Below, piece after piece: positions 24,389 through 32,701 of a stretch of DNA of 64,000 nucleotides. The DNA lies in NCBI RefSeq assembly GCF_042683665.1, contig NZ_JBHUOO010000023.1; one strand, 5' to 3'. Source of the DNA: Leeuwenhoekiella polynyae (GTDB taxonomy: Bacteria > Bacteroidota > Bacteroidia > Flavobacteriales > Flavobacteriaceae). The first letter of the stretch is position 1; every line of letters starts with the position of its first letter. A model generated the notes under the pieces. It saw only the letters and a list, made by a program, of their open reading frames with translations, made no database searches and was not told the DNA's origin. The position numbers and the translations under genes were made by a program.

Positions 24389-25843
24389 TTAGGTATTTAA
24401 TAGCTTTTTTTCTTTTGGTTGGTAACTCGAAATATTGCGTATCATTCCGCCGAAAATAAAATAATGAAAGGGCAACATACTAAACCAATACAATCGTCCC
24501 CAAAGCCCTCGAGGTCTAAAAGTTGCTGTCTGATGTAATATATTGTTGTCATCTATTTCCCAGTCTAGCCAGGCTTCTCCGGGTACTTTCATTTCAGCGA
24601 AAAGAAGCAATCTTTTTTCTTCTTTATCCGCCAGTAATACACGCCAGAAATCAAGAGAATCTCCTTCGTACAATTCGTTGTCATGTGTACGGCCACGTCT
24701 GAGGCCTACACCGCCAGCAACTTTGTCTAGAAATCCACGAATTTTCCACAGCGTATTTGCGTAATACCAGCCGCGTTTGCCGCCGATTGACCAGATGTTT
24801 TTGAGCGCCTGCTCCGGGTTTTCCAATTTTATGGATTGCCTGTCTTTAAGACAGCCATATTCCGGTACTTTGATATAATGGTTGAGATCTTTTCTAAACC
24901 GACCACTCACCATAGAATCTTTCCAGCTAGAAACGACCTGATTTTGTTCAATTTTCTCAAAAGCCAGACGTATCGCATCCATGTAATTTATGGGCTTTAC
25001 CTGAAGCATTTTTTGCAAGCGCGTGTCTTTGCTTATAACCTCAATACGCATACTGTCTACCAAATTCAAAGCCAGTTTATAGCTCGTGGAAGTTACAAAA
25101 TACAACCAGTAAGAAGAAACTTTAGGTGTCATCACCGGGACATCTATAATCGTGAGCGAAAGTTCGCGTACTTTTGCATACAGTAACATCATTTGTTTAT
25201 AGGATAATATGTCTGGGCCGCCTATATCAAAAGATTCGTTATAGCATTTTTCATTTCCTAAAACGCCGCTTAGGTATTGCAAAACATTACGTATCGCAAT
25301 AGGTTGACAACTTGTTTTTACCCATTTTGGTGTGATCATAACGGGTAATTTTTCGCATAAATCTCTTATGATTTCAAAAGAAGAACTACCAGAACCTACT
25401 ATAATTGCAGCTCTTAAAACGGTAAGATTAAATCTTCCTTTGTAGAGTGTGTCTTCCACTTTTTTACGGGAACTTAAGTGTTTGCTTAAATTCTCTTCAT
25501 TGACAATGCCGCTTAAATAAATAACCTGTTTGCAATTGGTTTCCGCGAGATATGTATTAAAATTTTTAGCGGAAAGTTCTTCTTTCTCATCAAAATCTGA
25601 AGTCGAAGAAGTCATGGAGTGGATGAGGTAATACGCAGCATCCAGATCCTTAGGAAGCTTAGAAGTGTCGGGATCCGCAAGAAAATCAATTTCTACGACC
25701 TGTATTTTCTCTCGTATTTTAGGACTTACCGAAAGTCGCTTAGAGTCTCTGACGGCGCAAATAACTTCGTGTCGCTGCTCCAAAAGAAGAGGAAGCAGTC
25801 GCATACCGATATACCCGTTAGCTCCGGTTAATAATATTTTCAT
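24389..25843 (-). CDS. SDR-type NAD(P)-binding protein with C-terminal DUF2867
   Basis: The 484-residue protein has an atypical short-chain dehydrogenase fold at the N-terminus. The nucleotide-binding GANGYIG lies at 7-13, a YLIHS segment near 93-97, and VIYLSGIV follows. The last 150 residues form a DUF2867 domain: HDNELYEGDSLDFWRVL, then AEMKVPGEAWLDWEI, ending with RPRGLWGRLYWFSMLPFHYFIFGGMIRNI, which looks membrane-associated. No substrate is known for this two-domain family. It lies upstream of the BCCT gene on the same strand with a 38-nt gap and is probably co-transcribed with it. Confidence 0.85.
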   Translation of the reverse strand: MKILLTGANGYIGMRLLPLLLEQRHEVICAVRDSKRLSVSPKIREKIQVVEIDFLADPDTSKLPKDLDAAYYLIHSMTSSTSDFDEKEELSAKNFNTYLAETNCKQVIYLSGIVNEENLSKHLSSRKKVEDTLYKGRFNLTVLRAAIIVGSGSSSFEIIRDLCEKLPVMITPKWVKTSCQPIAIRNVLQYLSGVLGNEKCYNESFDIGGPDILSYKQMMLLYAKVRELSLTIIDVPVMTPKVSSYWLYFVTSTSYKLALNLVDSMRIEVISKDTRLQKMLQVKPINYMDAIRLAFEKIEQNQVVSSWKDSMVSGRFRKDLNHYIKVPEYGCLKDRQSIKLENPEQALKNIWSIGGKRGWYYANTLWKIRGFLDKVAGGVGLRRGRTHDNELYEGDSLDFWRVLLADKEEKRLLLFAEMKVPGEAWLDWEIDDNNILHQTATFRPRGLWGRLYWFSMLPFHYFIFGGMIRNISSYQPKEKKLLNT

Positions 25844-25935
25844 AACGCTTTTCTCTAAAGATAGCCATTTGAAAGATTTTTTAGGTAAAACAAATACTAA
25901 AGGATTAACTTATCCCTTTTAAAAGTTGAAATACT

Positions 25936-26139
25936 ATGAATAAAACAATGCGTACCATAACTCTCGTAGTAGGAGTGGTTTTAATAGGTTTGGGTATATA
26001 TCAGGCTTTTGTTCCGCAAAAAGTTGTAGACTTTTCCGGTCTTAGCGTTAGTGCAAAAGAAGGACTCTCAACATAATCTTTACTTTTAATCGGTATTGGT
26101 GTAGTTGCATTGATCGCGAGTTTTTATAAACGCAATTAA
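25936..26139 (+). pseudogene. Small two-helix membrane protein interrupted by an in-frame stop
   Basis: From the ATG at 25936 a frame encodes 46 residues with one clear membrane helix (ITLVVGVVLIGLGIYQAF), then meets a TAA at 26074-26076. The same frame continues for 20 more codons with a second helix (SLLLIGIGVVALIASFY) and a basic end KRN before the stop at 26137-26139. A single base change, such as CAA to TAA, would explain this. The whole 67-codon design (helix, polar loop, helix, basic tail) is that of a small membrane protein. Its last 4 bases overlap the convergent gene. A sequencing error cannot be excluded. Confidence 0.6.
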
Positions 26140-26567
26140 AGATCTTCGGGGCCTAATGGTAGATTTTCAGCTTTATAATCCATTATCTTTTTAATGAATT
26201 TATGAGTTGATTTATCGTTTGCTTTTGCACGTATTTTTATAAAATAATGATCCCGGTAAATGCTATACTCTTCGGCTTTACCTTTATAAAGGCTTAATTT
26301 ATAGTAGGGAATAATCAGCGCATACGATTCCAGAAGCGATCTAAAACCTATAATGATTCCCTCAGGACGCATTTCTATATTACAGGTATTGATGTAGCTG
26401 TCTAGAATAAGTAAGTTGTGAATTTCTACACTTGTGCTGGTAATACTGAGTTTAGAAGAACCAATGCCTTTCATTTTCAGGCGTTCTCGTATGGTAAAAG
26501 GCGGGCCAACCTCGGTGTCTATTTTCCGTTTAACTTCAGGATTATTGTATGAGACATTGAGCAGCAT
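26136..26567 (-). CDS. Hypothetical protein
   Basis: I do not recognise this 143-residue protein. It has no signal peptide or membrane helix and a mixed alpha/beta pattern. It begins MLLNVSYNNPEVKRKIDTEVGPPFTIRERLKMKG, has regularly spaced hydrophobic strands in the middle (NLLILDSYINTCNIEMRPEGIIIGF) and ends with a short helix and acidic tail. It is probably cytosolic. It is divergent from argS, with 114 nt between start codons that include the argS promoter, and convergent with the broken small membrane gene. The composition is like its neighbours, so I take it as a real gene of unknown role. Confidence 0.65.
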   Translation of the reverse strand: MLLNVSYNNPEVKRKIDTEVGPPFTIRERLKMKGIGSSKLSITSTSVEIHNLLILDSYINTCNIEMRPEGIIIGFRSLLESYALIIPYYKLSLYKGKAEEYSIYRDHYFIKIRAKANDKSTHKFIKKIMDYKAENLPLGPEDL

Positions 26568-26631
26568 TTTTTTCTTTTAAAGATAAACTTTTTATCAAAG
26601 ATCAATTTTGAAGCCTCTGTGGTATTTTAGC

Positions 26632-26661
26632 TTTGTCAACGTTACGTTTTACGTATCTTTG
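26632..26661 (+). promoter_or_regulatory. argS promoter
   Basis: TTTG (26632-26635), an 18-nt spacer and TATCTTTG (26654-26661) match the Bacteroidota sigma-A pattern very well. Transcription should start near 26668, giving a leader of about 14 nt before the argS ATG. Confidence 0.8.
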
Positions 26662-26681
26662 CGCCTTCAGAAAAAGCACTC

Positions 26682-28457
26682 ATGAATTTATCAGATAAAC
26701 TTACACAAGCCGTAAAAGATGCGGTGCAACGTATTTTTAATGCCGAATTAGAAAGCGTTGAGACTCAACCTACCCGGAAGGATTTTGAAGGTGATCTTAC
26801 TGTTGTTGTTTTTCCGATTCTACGCGTTGCCAAAGGTAATCCTGCTGTAATAGGAGAGCAAATTGGAGCTTATGTGAAAGAGAACCTCGCTGAAATTTCA
26901 GATTTTAATGTGGTTAAAGGTTTTTTAAATCTGGTGATTGCAGATTCTTTTTATCTTGATTTTTTTGAAAGTATTCGTACCCAAGAAAACTTTGGCCACG
27001 AAGCAGCGTCTGGTAAAGCTGTGATGGTTGAATATTCTTCGCCTAATACTAATAAGCCTCTGCATTTAGGACATGTGCGTAATAATTTATTAGGGTATTC
27101 GGTTGCTGAGATTTTAAAAGCTTCCGGAAAGAAAGTATACAAAACTCAAATCATTAACGATCGCGGGATTCATATTTGTAAAAGCATGTTAGCTTGGCAG
27201 AAATTTGGTGATGGTGAAACTCCGGAGTCTACCGGATTGAAAGGTGATAAGCTGGTAGGAAACTACTATGTGAAATTTGATAAAGCCTACAAAGAAGAGC
27301 AATCGTATTTAGTTGCACAGGGGAAAACCAAAGAAGAAGCAGAAAAAGAAGCTCCGTTGATGTTGGAAGCTCAGGATATGTTGCGCAAATGGGAAGCTGG
27401 TAATGCAGAAGTAGTAGCACTTTGGGAGAAAATGAATGGCTGGGTTTATGAGGGATTTGAACAAACTTATAAAAGTCTGGGTGTTGATTTTGACAGTTAT
27501 TATTACGAGAGCAATACCTATTTATTAGGAAAAGATAATATTGAAGAAGGCCTTAGAAAAGGTGTTTTTTACAGAAAAGAAGACGGTTCGGTTTGGTGTG
27601 ATCTAACGGCAGACGGACTTGATGAAAAGATTGTTTTACGCAGCGATGGTACAGCCGTTTATATGACTCAGGACATTGGTACCGCGATTCAGCGTGTGAA
27701 AGATCATCCTGATGTAGGAGGAATGATTTATACCGTAGGAAATGAGCAAGATTATCATTTTAAAGTCTTGTTTTTAATACTGAAAAAACTAGGCTACGAC
27801 TGGGCAGAAAATCTGTATCACCTGAGTTATGGGATGGTAGACTTACCTAGTGGAAAAATGAAAAGTCGTGAGGGGACCGTAGTTGATGCTGATGATCTTG
27901 TTGAAGAGATGGCAACAACTGCCGGAAACATCGCTAAAGAACTGGGGAAACTTGATGGGTATAGCGAAGCAGAAAAACAGGAGCTTTATAAGGTCATTGG
28001 GCTTGGAGCGTTGAAATATTACATTCTTAAAGTGGACCCTAAAAAACGCATTCTGTTCAATCCTGAAGAGTCTGTAGATTTTCAGGGAAATACGGGGCCG
28101 TTTATTCAATACACGTATGCGCGTATTCAATCTATTTTGAGAAAAGCAGCAGAAACGGGTGTGCCTGTAAACGTTCCGCATAAAGAACTGCATCCTAAAG
28201 AAAAAGAGTTGATTAAGCAAGTTGCGCTGTATCCTGAAACGGTTCAGTTAGCAGCAGAAAATCAAAGTCCGGCATTGATTGCAAATTACACCTATGATCT
28301 GGTAAAAGAATTCAACTCATTCTATCAGCAGGTTTCGATATTAGGAGCAGATACAGCAGAAGAGAAAAGTTTCCGCGTAGCGCTATCTAAAAAGGTGGGT
28401 GATGTTATTGCTTCTGCATTTAGTTTGTTAGGAATTGAAGTTCCTGAGCGTATGTAA
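26682..28457 (+). CDS. argS: Arginyl-tRNA synthetase
   Basis: Class I synthetase that charges tRNA-Arg; 591 residues, full length. The N-terminal Add1 tRNA D-loop domain comes first (to about 100), then the Rossmann domain with the HIGH motif variant HLGH at 128-131 in SSPNTNKPLHLGHVRNN. The KMSK region is degenerate (SGKMKSREGT), usual for ArgRS. The DALR anticodon-binding domain forms the C-terminus, ending EVPERM. A strong promoter lies just upstream, so it is probably transcribed on its own. Confidence 0.97.
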   Translation: MNLSDKLTQAVKDAVQRIFNAELESVETQPTRKDFEGDLTVVVFPILRVAKGNPAVIGEQIGAYVKENLAEISDFNVVKGFLNLVIADSFYLDFFESIRTQENFGHEAASGKAVMVEYSSPNTNKPLHLGHVRNNLLGYSVAEILKASGKKVYKTQIINDRGIHICKSMLAWQKFGDGETPESTGLKGDKLVGNYYVKFDKAYKEEQSYLVAQGKTKEEAEKEAPLMLEAQDMLRKWEAGNAEVVALWEKMNGWVYEGFEQTYKSLGVDFDSYYYESNTYLLGKDNIEEGLRKGVFYRKEDGSVWCDLTADGLDEKIVLRSDGTAVYMTQDIGTAIQRVKDHPDVGGMIYTVGNEQDYHFKVLFLILKKLGYDWAENLYHLSYGMVDLPSGKMKSREGTVVDADDLVEEMATTAGNIAKELGKLDGYSEAEKQELYKVIGLGALKYYILKVDPKKRILFNPEESVDFQGNTGPFIQYTYARIQSILRKAAETGVPVNVPHKELHPKEKELIKQVALYPETVQLAAENQSPALIANYTYDLVKEFNSFYQQVSILGADTAEEKSFRVALSKKVGDVIASAFSLLGIEVPERM

Positions 28458-28557
28458 TTATTTGAAGCAGTTTAAAAGAAGAAAATCATCAACTTACCTA
28501 AATTAGGTTAAATGAATATCTTCTGATTTGAAACTATTATTCTTGTATTCAAATCAT

Positions 28558-28565
28558 TAAATTTG
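28558..28565 (+). promoter_or_regulatory. Probable ffh promoter -7 element
   Basis: TAAATTTG matches TAnnTTTG in the argS-ffh gap. No -33 box at normal spacing is clear (nearest TTG is 12 nt upstream), so support is moderate. It would give a leader of about 100 nt before the ffh ATG at 28676. Confidence 0.4.
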
Positions 28566-28675
28566 CAACCTTGAATCCATAAATTGGAAGATTGAGTTCA
28601 GGTATAAAACCTGATAAATTAAAAGAATACAAAATCCCTCGTGATTGATTCCCGGGGTTGTTTATTATAAGATCT

Positions 28676-30004
28676 ATGTTTGATAATTTAAGTGATAAGT
28701 TAGATAAGGCGATGCACGTGCTTAAGGGGCACGGTCAGATTACCGAAGTTAATGTTGCCGAAACCCTTAAAGAAATACGTCGTGCGCTTGTTGATGCAGA
28801 TGTTAATTATAAAATAGCCAAAGATTTTACCAGTACGGTTAAAGAAAAAGCGTTGGGTCAGGATGTATTGACCGCGTTAAAACCGGGTCAGTTGATGACC
28901 AAATTGGTAAAAGACGAACTTACCCAATTGATGGGTGGCGAGGCAGAAGGTCTCAACCTTTCGGGTAATCCTTCTGTGATTTTGATGTCTGGTTTGCAGG
29001 GTAGTGGTAAAACTACATTTTCTGGTAAACTGGCAAATTTCCTTAAGACTAAAAAAACTAAAAAACCGCTTCTTGTTGCTTGTGATGTATACCGTCCAGC
29101 GGCAATAGATCAGCTTCACGTTGTAGGTGATCAGATAGGAGTTGAGGTTTACTCTAATAAAGAAGAGAAAGATCCGGTAAAAATTTCAGAAGCAGCAATT
29201 GCACACGCAAAAGCAAACGGTTTTAATGTAGTGATCATTGATACCGCCGGTCGTCTTGCAGTTGACCAAGCGATGATGAATGAGATTGCTGCGATACACA
29301 AGGCGATTGAGCCACAAGAAACCTTGTTTGTAGTAGATTCTATGACGGGTCAGGATGCTGTTAATACGGCAAAAGCTTTTAACGATGTTCTTAATTTTGA
29401 TGGGGTAATCTTAACTAAATTAGATGGTGATACACGCGGTGGTGCGGCACTTTCTATTAAAACGGTTGTAGATAAACCCATTAAATTCATCGGTACCGGT
29501 GAGAGGATGGAAGCGATAGATGTGTTCTATCCTTCTCGTATGGCAGATCGTATTCTTGGGATGGGAGATGTGGTGTCTCTTGTAGAACGCGCTCAGGAAC
29601 AATTTGACGAAGAAGAAGCGCGTAAGCTGCAAAAGAAAATCGCTAAAAATCAGTTTGGTTTTGACGATTTCTTAAAGCAGATTCAGCAGATTAAGAAAAT
29701 GGGTAATATGAAAGACCTTATTGGGATGATTCCCGGTGCTGGTAAAGCGCTAAAAGGTCTTGATATAGATGATGACGCTTTTAAAGGTATTGAAGCCATT
29801 ATTCACAGTATGACTCCAGACGAGCGTACGCAACCATCTATTATAAACAGCAGTCGTAAAAAACGCATCAGTAAAGGCTCTGGTACTTCGGTGCAAGAGG
29901 TAAATCAGTTGTTGAAACAATTCAATCAGATGAGTAAGATGATGAAAATGATGCAGGGTGGAGGCGGAGCCAAAATGATGCAGATGATGAATAATATGCG
30001 ATAA
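28676..30004 (+). CDS. ffh: Signal recognition particle protein Ffh
   Basis: SRP54 homologue that binds signal sequences and, with 4.5S RNA and FtsY, targets membrane proteins to SecYEG. I use the ATG at 28676 (442 residues, MFDNLSDKLDKAMHVLKG), not the upstream TTG at 28658. The NG GTPase has GLQGSGKTT at 106-114, DTAGR at 189-193 and TKLD at 247-250. The methionine-rich M domain follows and ends in a striking Met/Lys/Gly tail. Confidence 0.97.
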   Translation: MFDNLSDKLDKAMHVLKGHGQITEVNVAETLKEIRRALVDADVNYKIAKDFTSTVKEKALGQDVLTALKPGQLMTKLVKDELTQLMGGEAEGLNLSGNPSVILMSGLQGSGKTTFSGKLANFLKTKKTKKPLLVACDVYRPAAIDQLHVVGDQIGVEVYSNKEEKDPVKISEAAIAHAKANGFNVVIIDTAGRLAVDQAMMNEIAAIHKAIEPQETLFVVDSMTGQDAVNTAKAFNDVLNFDGVILTKLDGDTRGGAALSIKTVVDKPIKFIGTGERMEAIDVFYPSRMADRILGMGDVVSLVERAQEQFDEEEARKLQKKIAKNQFGFDDFLKQIQQIKKMGNMKDLIGMIPGAGKALKGLDIDDDAFKGIEAIIHSMTPDERTQPSIINSSRKKRISKGSGTSVQEVNQLLKQFNQMSKMMKMMQGGGGAKMMQMMNNMR

Positions 30005-30007
30005 CAC

Positions 30008-30440
30008 CAGTTTGCAGTCTCAGCAAGCAGTACTTTTTTACTAATACTTATGGGTGTAGAAGATTTAATACCATATCAGAAAGCATTTGAATTGGCTATG
30101 GAAATCTTTGAGATTACTAAATCTTTTCCAAAAGAAGAGCAGTTTTCACTGACTGATCAAGTTAGAAGAAGTTCAAGATCAGTTTGTGCTAATATGTCTG
30201 AAGCGTATAGAAAAAGAAAGTACGAAAAACATTTTGTAAGTAAGTTAACGGATTGTGATGCTGAGAATGGAGAAACTCAAACTTGGTTGAAATTTTCACT
30301 CGCTTGTGAATACATTTCAGAAACTGACTATTCCTTAAAACTCGAAAAGAGTAGAGAAGTAGGGAGGCTATTAAATTATATGATCAATAATCCAGGAAGG
30401 TTTGGTTGTAACTGAAAACTGCCAGCTGATACTGCCAACT
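30008..30440 (+). mobile_element. Possible four-helix-bundle insertion unit with imperfect inverted ends
   Basis: CAGTTTGCAGTCTCAG (30008-30023) before the gene resembles the reverse complement of CTGAAAACTGCCAGCTG (30412-30428) after it. A partial repeat ACTGCCAACT follows at 30431-30440. Together they flank the four-helix-bundle gene symmetrically. No target-site duplication is clear. This is a candidate mobile unit, not a proven one. Confidence 0.35.
30050..30415 (+). CDS. Four-helix bundle protein (S23 / rRNA intervening-sequence protein family)
   Basis: A 121-residue, almost entirely helical protein with the family pattern: LIPYQKAFELAMEIFEITKSFPKEEQFSLTDQVRRSSRSVCANMSEAYRKR, then ADCxxx-like LTDCDAENGETQTWL and a C-terminal helix. 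Related proteins were first found encoded in intervening sequences of 23S rRNA genes but also occur, as here, at other loci; their function is unknown. The gene sits between ffh and folD, with imperfect inverted repeats on either side (30008-30023 and 30412-30428), and looks inserted. Codon use is not obviously different from its neighbours. Confidence 0.85.
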   Translation: MGVEDLIPYQKAFELAMEIFEITKSFPKEEQFSLTDQVRRSSRSVCANMSEAYRKRKYEKHFVSKLTDCDAENGETQTWLKFSLACEYISETDYSLKLEKSREVGRLLNYMINNPGRFGCN

Positions 30441-30449
30441 ATATAGAGT

Positions 30450-31337
30450 ATGACAATCTTAGACGGAAAAAAAACCAGTAACGATTTAAAAAATGAGATC
30501 GCCGAAGAAGTAAAAGCAATGAAAGCTAAAGGCGAAAAAGTACCTCATTTAGCTGCAGTTTTGGTAGGTAGCGATGGTGCAAGTTTAACGTATGTAGGTA
30601 GTAAAGTTCGTGCTTGTGAGCGTATAGGTTTTGAATCTACTTTGATTCAGTTGCCTGAAGAAACTACCGAGGAAGAGTTGCTCAGTCAAATAGATACGTT
30701 GAATAAAGATCCTGAAATTGACGGTTATATTGTTCAGCTTCCATTACCGAAACATATAGACTCTCAAAAAGTATTACTGGCTGTTGATCCTGATAAAGAT
30801 GTAGATGGTTTTCATCCTACCAATTTTGGTAAAATGGCTCAGGATATGCCGGTGTTTATACCTGCAACGCCGTTTGGTATTATGGAATTACTGAAGCGTT
30901 ATAACGTAGAAACTTCAGGTAAACATACCGTTGTAATAGGTCGTAGTCATATTGTAGGCCGCCCGATGAGTATCTTGATGTCTCAAAAAGGAAACCCTGG
31001 AGACAGCACGGTAACACTTACGCATAGCCGCACTAAAAATCTTGAAGAATTAACCAAACAAGCTGATATAATTATCACCGCTTTAGGAGTTCCAGAGTTT
31101 TTAAAAGCTGATATGGTAAAAGATAATGTTACTATAATTGATGTAGGCATCACGCGTGTTCCTGATGAAACCAAAGAGCGCGGTTATAGAATTACCGGAG
31201 ATGTAGATTTTGAAGCTGTGAGTAAAAAAGCATCTTTCATTACTCCGGTTCCTGGAGGTGTAGGACCGATGACAATCGCTATGTTGTTAAAAAATACATT
31301 GCTTGCACGTGCAAGGCATAACGAACTTCAATCTTAA
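30450..31337 (+). CDS. folD: Bifunctional methylene-THF dehydrogenase / methenyl-THF cyclohydrolase
   Basis: Interconverts methylene-, methenyl- and 10-formyl-tetrahydrofolate for purine and formyl-Met-tRNA synthesis. The 295-residue length is normal. The active-site YVGSK motif is at 48-52 with the catalytic lysine K52. Also visible are the DGYIVQLPLPKHID block, the Rossmann GRSHIVGRPM near 173-182, and PVPGGVGPMTIAMLL near the C-terminus. A terminator follows. Together with folE (57679) it belongs to folate/pterin metabolism. Confidence 0.97.
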   Translation: MTILDGKKTSNDLKNEIAEEVKAMKAKGEKVPHLAAVLVGSDGASLTYVGSKVRACERIGFESTLIQLPEETTEEELLSQIDTLNKDPEIDGYIVQLPLPKHIDSQKVLLAVDPDKDVDGFHPTNFGKMAQDMPVFIPATPFGIMELLKRYNVETSGKHTVVIGRSHIVGRPMSILMSQKGNPGDSTVTLTHSRTKNLEELTKQADIIITALGVPEFLKADMVKDNVTIIDVGITRVPDETKERGYRITGDVDFEAVSKKASFITPVPGGVGPMTIAMLLKNTLLARARHNELQS

Positions 31338-31360
31338 GATTCTGAAGTTTCTAAAAAAAA

Positions 31361-31388
31361 AAGAGGTCAAATTGACCTCTTTTTTTTG
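31361..31388 (+). terminator. folD terminator, bidirectional
   Basis: AAGAGGTC (31361-31368) pairs with GACCTCTT (31374-31381) around AAATT. A long A run lies upstream and a T run downstream. It serves folD and, read in reverse, the convergent glucokinase-like gene. Confidence 0.9.
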
Positions 31389-31400
31389 TTTTCATAAGAC

Positions 31401-32141
31401 TTACAATAAATGCCTTGCTCCTAAAGCCGCACCAATAATCCCGGCGTGGTTTCGAGTGTGTGCAGCCACAATGGGTATATCTGTTTTTAGATATTTTATG
31501 TATTCATCTAAGTTTTTACTCGCACCGCCACCAATAATTATTAGTTCTGGTTGTGAAATTTCAGTAGTTAGCTGAATAAATTTATTGAAGCGTTTACCCC
31601 ATTTTTTAAAACTCATATTGTTATCCAAACGTACACGCCTAGAGGCATATTTCTCTATGATCTTCTTTTTCTTATAGCGCATTTGTCCCAATTCAAAATT
31701 TGGGATGAGTTCACCATTAAAGAAAACACCGCTTCCTATACCGGTTCCTACGGTAACAACGATTACAAGGCCATCAACGCCTTTGCCTACGCCAAATTCC
31801 ATTTCGGCAAGCCCGGCTGCGTCAGCGTCATTCATAACATTTACGGGTAATCCTATTTTTTGGGAAATCATATCGTCAACTTGGAGGCCTAACCAAGACT
31901 TGTCCAGGTTTCCATGTTCAAGAGCTTTTCCTTTATGAATAACAGTAGGGAAGCCAATGCCTACAGGACCTTTCCAATCCCAGTGTTTAACAACATCAGC
32001 GATAGTATTTACCATAGCTTTTGGCTCGCGTGGAACAGGAGTATCTAATCTAAAACGTTCACCTAAATATTCTTCTTTGTCGAGATTGACAGGAACCCCT
32101 TTTATTCCTGAACCACCTACGTCAACTCCTAGTATTTGCAT
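31401..32141 (-). CDS. ppgK: Polyphosphate glucokinase-like ROK family protein
   Basis: ROK-fold sugar kinase; PPGK members phosphorylate glucose from polyphosphate or ATP. In 246 residues the phosphate-binding DVGGSGIKG lies at 7-15, the catalytic ND at 104-105 and TVGTGIGSG at 130-138. The usual sugar-contact motif ELGH reads ELGQ here (150-153). It is followed by a lysine run instead of the usual sequence, so sugar preference or activity may differ. The ROK zinc-binding cysteines are absent, as in PPGK. The gene converges on folD with a shared terminator. Confidence 0.75.
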   Translation of the reverse strand: MQILGVDVGGSGIKGVPVNLDKEEYLGERFRLDTPVPREPKAMVNTIADVVKHWDWKGPVGIGFPTVIHKGKALEHGNLDKSWLGLQVDDMISQKIGLPVNVMNDADAAGLAEMEFGVGKGVDGLVIVVTVGTGIGSGVFFNGELIPNFELGQMRYKKKKIIEKYASRRVRLDNNMSFKKWGKRFNKFIQLTTEISQPELIIIGGGASKNLDEYIKYLKTDIPIVAAHTRNHAGIIGAALGARHLL

Positions 32142-32221
32142 AAAATATTGTTTGGTCTAAATTATAAATTACTCAAAATTTCTATTTGATTTTTGAGTAG
32201 CTAGTAATGCTGAAGGGCAAT

Positions 32222-32701
32222 TTATTGAAAAACCACAAAAAACAATAGTATAATACCAAGAATATATAGTGCCCAGTAGGGTTTTAGACTCAACGGGTTA
32301 TTGCCGAATAATATTTTGGTGATTTTAAACATCGCCGGGCGATGCTTAGCAATATAGTTATATGAGTTATCGCTTATAGATCTAAATATCTTATTTGAAA
32401 CATACCACTTGTGATACGGGTAGTTTTTCCGCTCAGCGTAATCATAACAACGGTATGCAGAATCGGGACCACTATATACATTTCCGTTGGGTTCTATAAG
32501 CCGGCTTGCTTTTTTAAATTCCTTCAGCGGAAAATCTTTATAATTTTTTGATGTTTCTTGAAAGGTTTTGAATTCCAGCGCATCGCCAGTTTTAGATTTC
32601 CATCTGATTATCCAAAATCTACAGAAACCACAATTACCATCCCAAATGAGAACTGGCTTATTCTTAGGTGGGTACTTAGTCTTTGCTATCTTCTGAAACA
32701 T
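32222..32701 (-). CDS. DCC family thiol-disulfide oxidoreductase-like protein (DUF393)
   Basis: The 159-residue protein has the family motif DGNCGFC at 21-27, with the putative redox cysteines C24 and C27, in a thioredoxin-like fold. It ends with a single membrane helix (WALYILGIILLFFVVF). The biochemical role of the family is not established. Its start lies 26 nt inside the upstream AI-2E family gene, so the two overlap and are likely translated in a coupled way. No better start is available downstream, since the motif follows closely. Confidence 0.8.
   Translation of the reverse strand: MFQKIAKTKYPPKNKPVLIWDGNCGFCRFWIIRWKSKTGDALEFKTFQETSKNYKDFPLKEFKKASRLIEPNGNVYSGPDSAYRCYDYAERKNYPYHKWYVSNKIFRSISDNSYNYIAKHRPAMFKITKILFGNNPLSLKPYWALYILGIILLFFVVFQ

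Noticed and set aside
24836..25186. 116-aa plus-strand ORF inside the SDR/DUF2867 gene
   Set aside because: The minus-strand gene has clear domains along its whole length, and no promoter or family match supports the plus frame.
27843..28220. 125-aa minus-strand ORF inside argS
   Set aside because: Antisense shadow of a well-conserved synthetase.
31303..31575. 90-aa plus-strand ORF over the folD 3' end and terminator
   Set aside because: It crosses a strong terminator and lies antisense to the glucokinase-like gene.
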